In this document: positions 1 to 5,333 of the stretch, in pieces
Position numbering within the stretch: position 1 is the first letter of the stretch
How the letters are laid out: the number at the start of each line of letters is the position of its first letter
Assembly: GCA_046758845.1 (NCBI GenBank)
Contig: JBHIBA010000119.1
Span: 1-12,629 of the forward strand
Direction of reading: 5' to 3'
Length of the DNA: 12,629 nucleotides
Source of the DNA: JBHIBA01 sp046758845
GTDB taxonomy: Bacteria; UBA8248; JACPRG01; G963555815
Translations under genes and position numbers: made by a program
The notes under the pieces: generated by a model
Database searches by the model: none
What the model was told of the DNA's origin: nothing
Seen by the model: the letters and a program-made list of their open reading frames with translations, nothing else

Positions 1-12
1 TCCCTTTCCGTC

Positions 13-1032
13 CTATCTGGCCTTGTCCCCGAGGGCGGCCTTGATGGCCGGCCACTGGGGGAGGAAGCGGTTCGTGTACATGTCCTCGGCCCGGATGCGT
101 TTCTTCAGCCCTTGATATTTCGTGAGCATATCGACGGTGGCGTCCATCTTCTGATGGTCCATGTAGCCCAGTCCGTGGCGTCTGACGCCCTCGTCAAACA
201 GGTGGTTCACGGCGATGGCGAGGTGTCCGCGGATCAGCGGCTCGCTCATCCCCGGCGCGTACTTGAGAAAGTTCTTGACCGTCTCATCCACGTTCACTAT
301 TGACCATGCCCAGGCATCCACGACGGCCCTGACGGCGTTTCGGACGAATTGAGGATTGGACCTGATGCTGTCCTCGTGGACGACGACGCCGTTGTTGTAT
401 GCGTCCACGCCCCAGTCGGCGAAATAGAAAGCGCCGACCTCCTTGCCGATGCTGGCCGCCTTGGCCCGGAGGGTCGGCAACTCCGTCGCAAACAGGGCGA
501 TGAAGTCCACCTTGCCCGCCAGGAGGGAGGGGACCAGGGAGCCGATCTCCATCCCGACCTCTTTTATGGAATCGGGGGGAAACCCATTGGCGCCCGCCAG
601 GGCCGGAAAGCAGCAGCGGTTGGTCGGCGGGTTCCCGTACCGCTGGCCGACCAGATCCTTCGGCGTCTTGTAACCCTTCTCCTTGAGGAAGCCCACGATC
701 TCCAGGGACTTCGCGTGGATGATGGCGACTTCCTTCACGGGAACGTCGCTGTTGGCCCGTGCGTTGACCAACGTGCTCGCGTCCGCGAACCCCAGCAGGG
801 CGGCTTTTGCTCCGACCTTCCGGATGGTGTCGCCCGAGCCGAAGCCGCGCTTGAAATCGACGTCCAGCCCGACCTTCTTGAAGAAACCCTTGTCCTGGGC
901 CACAAAGAAGGGGGCATGTTTCCCATAGATAATCCAGTCGAGCAGAAAGGTTTGTTTCGCCGCGCCGACTTGCCCGGAAAAGCCGACCCCCCAGAACAAA
1001 AACGCAGCGAGAAAGGCCACCGAAGTCTTCAT
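13..1032 (-). CDS. ABC transporter substrate-binding protein, NMT1/THI5-like (SsuA/TauA class)
   Basis: Probable periplasmic binding protein of 339 aa that would deliver a small organic ligand to an ABC importer. Residues 1-24/25 form a signal peptide: Lys2, a hydrophobic stretch, and a VGA-A cleavage site. The mature start has the family's LLDWIIYGKHAPFFVAQDKG block (31-50), with Gly-Phe-Phe following, and then KTPKDLVGQRYGNPP (122-136), the usual hinge and ligand-loop region. The length is normal for the family. The ATG at 1032 is preceded by a GGGAGAGGG ribosome site. It lies on the same strand as the upstream UbiD genes but 365 bp away, across a repeat element, so co-transcription is uncertain. 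No permease or ATPase gene is in the window; they may lie beyond its left edge. The NMT1 label does not prove a thiamine-precursor ligand: I see no TPP riboswitch upstream. An oddity is the Cys140-Cys141 pair in the likely ligand loop. Confidence 0.9.
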   Translation of the reverse strand: MKTSVAFLAAFLFWGVGFSGQVGAAKQTFLLDWIIYGKHAPFFVAQDKGFFKKVGLDVDFKRGFGSGDTIRKVGAKAALLGFADASTLVNARANSDVPVKEVAIIHAKSLEIVGFLKEKGYKTPKDLVGQRYGNPPTNRCCFPALAGANGFPPDSIKEVGMEIGSLVPSLLAGKVDFIALFATELPTLRAKAASIGKEVGAFYFADWGVDAYNNGVVVHEDSIRSNPQFVRNAVRAVVDAWAWSIVNVDETVKNFLKYAPGMSEPLIRGHLAIAVNHLFDEGVRRHGLGYMDHQKMDATVDMLTKYQGLKKRIRAEDMYTNRFLPQWPAIKAALGDKAR

Positions 1033-1127
1033 TTTCCCTCTCCCTGGGTTTCACTTGTCCACACCAAAATCCTGCCCTGTACGGATCCCCGGAAATCCGT
1101 CCTCACATCCACGATATCCCTTCCCCC

Positions 1128-1400
1128 TAATGCTTGGTTGCGAAAATTTGTGTCGCGTCGTAGCCCCGATCTGAGCGAGGGGTCGCAGACCCCGCGGGCG
1201 CAGCCCGGAGCGGAGATCGGGGCGGCGCTTGCCAGGCAAGATGCCCGATGCACTGTCCTCCCTGGCCCTTAACGATCCCGCGATTTCCGCTTGGGCCTAT
1301 GGCCCTGCGCTCAAATCGCGGCTACGCCGGGGGGTAGAGAGAAATCGGCCACCCGGAAACAACCGAAAAGTGTTACCCGGACTTAAGCAACCAAGCACTA
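1128..1400. mobile_element. MITE-like element A with terminal inverted repeats
   Basis: TAATGCTTGGTTGC (1128-1141) is matched in inverted orientation by GCAACCAAGCACTA (1387-1400), 13 of 14 positions, bounding 273 bp with no credible ORF. Both ends are a TA dinucleotide, as expected for elements that duplicate TA (IS630/Tc1-mariner style; inference). The interior holds double-palindrome copy 1 (1160-1325). GGACTTAA (1379-1386), just inside the right end, recurs at the same place in element B (4900-5153). The right-hand TAG, read on the minus strand, is also the stop codon of the 118-aa gene. It fills almost all of the 365-bp gap between that gene and the binding protein. No transposase is encoded, so movement would have to be in trans. 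Confidence 0.55.
1160..1325 (-). repeat. Dispersed double-palindrome repeat, copy 1 (inverted orientation)
   Basis: Two hairpins lie between GTAGCC and GGCTAC ends. On the plus strand the first pairs GCCCCGATCT (1163-1172) with AGATCGGGGC (1214-1223) and holds an inner GGGGTC-gca-GACCCC hairpin (1179-1193). The second pairs CCGCGATTT (1278-1286) with AAATCGCGG (1313-1321) around an inner GGGCC-tat-GGCCC hairpin (1293-1305). The same two modules occur at 4941-5085 and 9836-9927 in the opposite order and orientation. All copies are intergenic. Confidence 0.8.
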
Positions 1401-1754
1401 TGCGGGGCGCTCCCTGGGCCAGCCGAATATGGCTTCCTTGAGTCCCCAAAGCCCGTCATTGAGCAGTGTCCGGAAAAAGTTCTCCCGGGTTGCGTCAAAG
1501 GCGGCGATGGACTCCCGATACCCGATGAGGGCCTTGCCGAGGGTCTGCGCCGCCTTGCGTACGCCCTCCGGCCAAGGGGTGTCCGCCAGGACTCGTTCGG
1601 CCGCGCCGAACTCAAACAGTGCGACATCCACGCCCCGCTCGGCCCTCCAACGGGCGCTGGACGAAAGGCCCTTGTGCAGGAGAAGGTCCAGGTGGAGAAC
1701 GGCCAGGGCCTGACGAAGTTCCGCGATTTCCGCTCCGGTGTTCGATTCTCCCAT
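1398..1754 (-). CDS. Unrecognised 118-aa protein translationally coupled to UbiD-like protein A
   Basis: I do not recognise this protein. It is 118 aa (about 13 kDa), soluble and mostly helical in appearance: a leucine-rich N-terminal helix (AELRQALAVLHLDLLLHKGL, 11-30), a middle segment with FEFGAAERVLADTPWPEG (47-64), and an amphipathic C-terminal part with FFRTLLNDGLWGLKEAIFGW (93-112). It has no Cys, no signal peptide and no membrane span. It is probably real: an AAGGAGG site lies 9 nt before the ATG, inside the end of the upstream gene, and only one base separates the UbiD-A stop codon from this start. Such tight coupling suggests a small subunit or partner of the decarboxylase. The TAG stop coincides with the end of repeat element A, so the original C-terminus may have been longer. 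Confidence 0.75.
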   Translation of the reverse strand: MGESNTGAEIAELRQALAVLHLDLLLHKGLSSSARWRAERGVDVALFEFGAAERVLADTPWPEGVRKAAQTLGKALIGYRESIAAFDATRENFFRTLLNDGLWGLKEAIFGWPRERPA

Positions 1755-1755
1755 G

Positions 1756-3156
1756 TCAGTGCGCCTCCTTCAGATCCTCGAAGTAATCCCCCAGGTCGAT
1801 GCGGTCCAAGACGTCCTTCGGCACCTCGGCCAGCTCCTCGAAGGGGGCTTCAATCGGCATCGTCGCGTCGATGGCCCACTTGGTGTTCATGCCGTTGCGT
1901 TCGTGCCGGCTCCAGATGGAATAACCCGACGGGTCGAGACGGGAGCCGACGGAGTTGGGGACAAAGAACGTGTCCTGGTCGGGCTGCGTCCGCGTGGCGA
2001 CGGCCCACATGACCTCCTTCTCATTGTGGACATCGACGTCCTTGTCGACCACGACCACCAGTTTGACGAAGGCGTCCGAAGCCAGCGCCGCCAACGCCGC
2101 CATCTTGGCCTCGCCGTCAAACTGTTTGTTGATCTGGACGTAGGCCGTCAGCCGACACACCCCCGACAGGGGCATCGCAACGTCTATGACAGAGGGGCAG
2201 CTGGCTCGCACCTTTTCAAAGAGGATGGCCTCGCGCCCGACCCGACCCGCCAACAAGTGCTCTGGGAATACGCTGAAGAGATCTTGATAGTAGGGCTTTT
2301 CGCGGTGAGTAATTGCGGTGACCTCAAAGACGGGGCTGTTTCGCGCGTAGCCGTAGTACCAGGTATATTCTCCGAACGGCCCCTCCCAGCGCCGCTCATA
2401 GGGCCGGATGACGCCCTCGATGGCGATCTCCGCATGGGCGGGGACCATGAGGTCTTGGGTCTCGCAAGGCGCCAGTTCGAGCGGCTCCTCCATCAGCCCG
2501 CCCATCACGGTCATCTCATCCCCCCCGAAAGGAAGCCGTGACTGACTGCCCAGAAGGGTGGCGGGATGGTGCCCGAGGTAGGTGACGATGGGGAGGCCCT
2601 TCCCCTGCTTTTCCATCTTCCGGTAGCAGTATCCCAGGTGAGACTGCGGCTCGAAGCTCATCCCCAGGAGGTTCCGCTCGTGGCGCATCTGTCGGTAGAT
2701 GCCGGAATTGAAAGCGCCGGTATCGGGGTCGCGGCAAATCGTCACCCCGGCCGTGATGAAAGCGCCGCTGTCCTTCTCACACTGCATGGTCATGGGAAGA
2801 CGATAGAGGTCCACGTCCTTGCCCGTGAACACCCGCCCCTTCACCGGCCCGTCCTTGACCTTTTCAGGGGGGATAGGGTTTTTCTCGCGTTCGACGTACG
2901 CATGGAGAAGCTCTCTTTCAGAGACTTCGAGCGTCAGGGCAAGCTTAGGGTCGTCCGCGATGAGATTCGTGACGACCGGCATTTCAGAGCCTTTCACGTT
3001 TTCAAAGATGACAATGGGGACCTCCCCCCGGTATTGAAGCTTGCGAAGAATGCCACAGAGCTCATACACGGCGCTGATTTCCCGCTTGACCCGGCGGACG
3101 CCCCCCGGCTGTTTCCGCTCCACCAAATCGATGAAAGTCCTTAAATCTTTGGCCAC
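1756..3156 (-). CDS. UbiD family decarboxylase A (prenylated-FMN dependent, active-site residues intact)
   Basis: A 466-aa UbiD-like enzyme. The family reversibly decarboxylates aromatic or alpha,beta-unsaturated acids using prenylated FMN and a divalent metal. By motif comparison with fungal Fdc1 I place the metal/cofactor residues at Asn150 and His173 and the catalytic Arg at Arg155, with the E-x4-E pair as Glu258 and Glu263 in EGPFGEYTWYYG (258-269). CETQD (231-235) and VVVVDKDVDV (367-376) are further family blocks. I choose the GTG at 3156, because AAAGGAG lies 8 nt upstream and the family's normal N-terminus (AKDLRTFIDL) begins there; the in-frame ATG at 3219 would add 21 unconserved residues. 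It follows UbiD-B by 144 bp on the same strand and precedes the 118-aa gene by one base. The substrate cannot be read from the sequence, and no UbiX is in the window. Confidence 0.93.
   Translation of the reverse strand: MAKDLRTFIDLVERKQPGGVRRVKREISAVYELCGILRKLQYRGEVPIVIFENVKGSEMPVVTNLIADDPKLALTLEVSERELLHAYVEREKNPIPPEKVKDGPVKGRVFTGKDVDLYRLPMTMQCEKDSGAFITAGVTICRDPDTGAFNSGIYRQMRHERNLLGMSFEPQSHLGYCYRKMEKQGKGLPIVTYLGHHPATLLGSQSRLPFGGDEMTVMGGLMEEPLELAPCETQDLMVPAHAEIAIEGVIRPYERRWEGPFGEYTWYYGYARNSPVFEVTAITHREKPYYQDLFSVFPEHLLAGRVGREAILFEKVRASCPSVIDVAMPLSGVCRLTAYVQINKQFDGEAKMAALAALASDAFVKLVVVVDKDVDVHNEKEVMWAVATRTQPDQDTFFVPNSVGSRLDPSGYSIWSRHERNGMNTKWAIDATMPIEAPFEELAEVPKDVLDRIDLGDYFEDLKEAH
1764..1770 (-). 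promoter_or_regulatory. Ribosome binding site of the 118-aa gene
   Basis: AAGGAGG on the minus strand, 9 nt before the ATG at 1754 and inside the last codons of UbiD-A. It is near-perfectly complementary to the 16S rRNA 3' end and is the main evidence that the small gene is translated. Confidence 0.8.
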
Positions 3157-3164
3157 GTTACGGG

Positions 3165-3171
3165 CTCCTTT
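3165..3171 (-). promoter_or_regulatory. Ribosome binding site deciding the GTG start of UbiD-A
   Basis: AAAGGAG on the minus strand, 8 nt before the GTG at 3156. This spacing favours the GTG over the in-frame ATG at 3219, which would add 21 residues not resembling a UbiD N-terminus. Confidence 0.8.
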
Positions 3172-3300
3172 CTTGTCAAACGCTCCCTCCCTGCTGGGGC
3201 GACTTTCAGATGATCCCACGTTCCAAACTTCCGGACCCTGCCGTTGCCTCGCGGCCGCAGTCTCTTCATCCCGAACGAGGTCGTTGTCCGACGCCCCGCG

Positions 3301-4674
3301 TCATGAAGTCCCCTCGCGCATCAAGGCGAGTAGATCCGGAACACGGTCCATCCCCCGGAAAGCGGGCACATCAGCGAACGGCCGACCAAAGGGGCGCGTG
3401 GCGTCGATCCCCAGCGCCGATCCCAATTCATGCTGCGAAAACGACGGGTCCAGAGCGGGGGTGTTGTAACTGGGGATGATGATGAGGTCGTCCGCCGGCC
3501 GGGTTCGGGTGGAGATGGCCCACAGAACCTGGATGTGATCGAAGACGTCGATGTCGTCGTCGACGACGACAACGAACTTGGGGCGTTTGGGACTCGCCAG
3601 GGCGGCCAGAATCACGCTGCGGGCTTCACCCGGGAAGCCCTGCGGCTTCATGCTGATGAAAACCATGAAATCGCAGCAGCCCGCCGCCGTGTAGTGAACC
3701 TTTTGGATCCCGCGGAACCTGGATTTCAGGTCCTGGTACAACGTGACCTCGTGGGGGATCTGCTTGAGGAAGTGGTTTTCGGTCATGGGCATGCCCGTGA
3801 GGCCGGCGTGATAGACGGGGTTACCCCGGTGCGTGATGGCCGTGACCTCTATGACCGGAGAGTGCGTGATCTCGCCATAGTACCCGCTATACTCTCCGAA
3901 AGGACCTTGTTGCTCTCTTCGATGGGGGAGGAGACGGCCCTCGAAGACGATCTCCGAGGTCGCGGGCACCTCTATGTCCACCGTCTCGCACTTCACCACG
4001 TCCACGGGCTTTCCCCGCAGACCGCCGGCGATCTCAAGTTCATCCACCCCGTAAGGGGCCCCCACCTGGGTGGCCAGCATCACCACGGGGTCGCATCCCA
4101 TGGCCACGGCCACCTCGAGAGACTGGCCCTTGGCCTCGGCCTTGGCAAACTGGAGCGTCAAATGGTGATGCTTCTCCGCGTGGATGCTGAATTCGCGTTT
4201 GCCCCGAAAGTGCATCCGGTAAATGGAGGCGTTCTTCGTACCGTCCTCCGGGTCTTTGCTGATCTGGATGCCATGTGTGACGAAGGCGCCTCCGTCCTGC
4301 TCGGAATAAACCGGGATGGGGAATTTCCCGAGGTCCACGTCGTCCCCTCTTAGGATGACTTCCTTACAGGGGGCCGTATCCACAAGACGGGGTGGAAGGG
4401 GATTCTTGACGCCGCTGTCGAAGCGTTCGTAAATGTTTTCCGAATCGGACTCCAGGGCCAGGAGGATTCGCCGCCGCGTGGCGAAGACCCCCCCCACCAT
4501 CGGCATGTTGGTTCCTTTTACATTCTCGAACAGGAGGGCCGGCCCCTGCTGGTCCGAAGTCTTGCGGATGTAGGCCCCGATTTCGTACGCCGGGTCCACC
4601 TCGCCGCGAATCCGGACGAGCTCCTTCCTTTCCTCTAGGTATTCGCAAAAATTCCGGGGGTCATCGAAAGGCAT
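3301..4674 (-). CDS. UbiD family protein B (catalytic Glu replaced by Gln)
   Basis: A 457-aa UbiD-like protein, clearly paralogous to UbiD-A. The family blocks appear in order: NASIYRMHFRGKREFSIH (148-165), with Asn148 and Arg153 as presumed cofactor and catalytic residues; His171 as presumed metal ligand; CETVD (229-233); QGPFGEYSGYYG (256-267); and VVVVDDDIDVFD (368-379). The first Glu of the E-x4-E catalytic pair is Gln256 here (codon CAA), while the second is kept as Glu261. The start at 4674 is chosen because AGGAGA stands upstream and the protein then begins MPFDDPRNFCEYLEERKELV, a typical UbiD start; an in-frame ATG 42 bases further up lacks this support. It is the first gene of the leftward unit. 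It may be a structural partner of UbiD-A, or an enzyme with altered chemistry. Confidence 0.92.
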   Translation of the reverse strand: MPFDDPRNFCEYLEERKELVRIRGEVDPAYEIGAYIRKTSDQQGPALLFENVKGTNMPMVGGVFATRRRILLALESDSENIYERFDSGVKNPLPPRLVDTAPCKEVILRGDDVDLGKFPIPVYSEQDGGAFVTHGIQISKDPEDGTKNASIYRMHFRGKREFSIHAEKHHHLTLQFAKAEAKGQSLEVAVAMGCDPVVMLATQVGAPYGVDELEIAGGLRGKPVDVVKCETVDIEVPATSEIVFEGRLLPHRREQQGPFGEYSGYYGEITHSPVIEVTAITHRGNPVYHAGLTGMPMTENHFLKQIPHEVTLYQDLKSRFRGIQKVHYTAAGCCDFMVFISMKPQGFPGEARSVILAALASPKRPKFVVVVDDDIDVFDHIQVLWAISTRTRPADDLIIIPSYNTPALDPSFSQHELGSALGIDATRPFGRPFADVPAFRGMDRVPDLLALMREGTS

Positions 4675-4681
4675 GCGGAAT

Positions 4682-4687
4682 TCTCCT
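4682..4687 (-). promoter_or_regulatory. Ribosome binding site deciding the start of UbiD-B
   Basis: AGGAGA on the minus strand, about 8 nt before the ATG at 4674. It selects this codon over the ATG at 4716. Confidence 0.7.
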
Positions 4688-4899
4688 GGGGCAACCGCCA
4701 GCAAGCCCCCCTGCAAGAGTTCATTGATTTATGCCGATTCGGGCGAATGATTGCTCTAGGGACAAGGGGCCACTGTGCCAACGGCCCCTTCCATGCTCAT
4801 CTGACCCCGATTCATGCACCCTCTTACATTTCCAGCATTTCATTGTCAAACCTAACGAGGACCGCGGCGACCCCCCTTTTGATGAAGGTGATTTATTGG

Positions 4900-5153
4900 T
4901 AGTGGGTCAGTTTGCTGAATGACCCCTGCCTTCCTCCGGTGTAGCCGCGATTCGGTAGGCCGGGCTTCCAGCCCGGCGGCGGGCAAGGGGTCACCGACCC
5001 GAATGCCCGCCCCACCAGCGGAAATCGCGGCCGGGCGCGCCCCGATCTCCGCTCGGACCTAGGCCCTCGCTCAGATCGGGGCTACACCAAATGATGAAAA
5101 AGCCGTGGGCAAAGCTGCGTACGGGACTTAATCCGTTTCAAACTGACGCACTA
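4900..5153. mobile_element. MITE-like element B with terminal inverted repeats
   Basis: GGTAGTGGGTCAGTTTG (4898-4914) is repeated in inverted orientation as CAAACTGACGCACTACC (5139-5155), 16 of 17 positions. Counted from the TA dinucleotides at each end, the element is 254 bp. GGACTTAA (5124-5131) lies inside the right end, as in element A, and both right ends finish GCACTA. Double-palindrome copy 2 sits inside (4941-5085). It occupies the middle of the 659-bp divergent region between UbiD-B and the Mo-hydroxylase gene. I see no believable gene in that region: the 63-codon ORF at 4731-4922 runs into the repeat and has no ribosome site. Promoters for both directions must lie here, but I could not identify one convincingly. 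Confidence 0.55.
4941..5085 (+). repeat. Dispersed double-palindrome repeat, copy 2 (with nested palindromes)
   Basis: Begins GTAGCCGCGATT and ends GATCGGGGCTAC. Hairpin 1 pairs CCGCGATT (4945-4952) with AATCGCGG (5023-5030). Its loop has been expanded by a second palindrome, GCCGGGC-ttcca-GCCCGGC (4959-4977), and a small GGGTC/GACCC hairpin near 4988-5000. Hairpin 2 pairs CCCCGATCT (5040-5048) with AGATCGGGG (5073-5081). Confidence 0.8.
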
Positions 5154-5316
5154 CCGATTTTTTGCAGTCGCAATAATGCGGAGAACGTAAAAGTCTCGAT
5201 GGAGTTAGACCGCCTCTTCTTTGTCCATCAACGCGCCATCACTGAGGGATTCAGGTACAAAGCCCATTGAATTTTTGCAGAGACCTGGGAAAATAAACCC
5301 TCCACCGTTCATCTAT

Positions 5317-5323
5317 AGAGGGG
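5317..5323 (+). promoter_or_regulatory. Ribosome binding site of the Mo-hydroxylase gene
   Basis: AGAGGGG, 10 nt before the ATG at 5334. It supports that start codon. Confidence 0.55.
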
Positions 5324-5333
5324 AAACGCGATA

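Noticed and set aside
284..1272. Long ORFs on both strands overlapping the binding-protein gene (284-1054 minus, 349-1272 plus)
   Set aside because: They are arginine/proline/glycine-rich out-of-frame translations of GC-rich coding DNA with no domain pattern; the 1032-13 frame has a signal peptide and family motifs.
1033..1397. TPP riboswitch upstream of the NMT1-like gene
   Set aside because: No thi-box core (CUGAGA and the conserved GAU-AAUGCCAGCG segment) on the minus strand; the palindromes there belong to repeat copy 1.
1738..4353. Antisense ORFs over the two UbiD genes (1738-2541, 2566-3144, 3430-4353 plus)
   Set aside because: Shadow frames of clear UbiD coding sequence; their runs of Asp, Val and Gly mirror the opposite strand codons.
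4731..4922. 63-codon ORF in the divergent intergenic region
   Set aside because: No ribosome site and no recognisable pattern, and its end crosses the terminal inverted repeat of element B. It could be a transposase remnant but nothing supports that.
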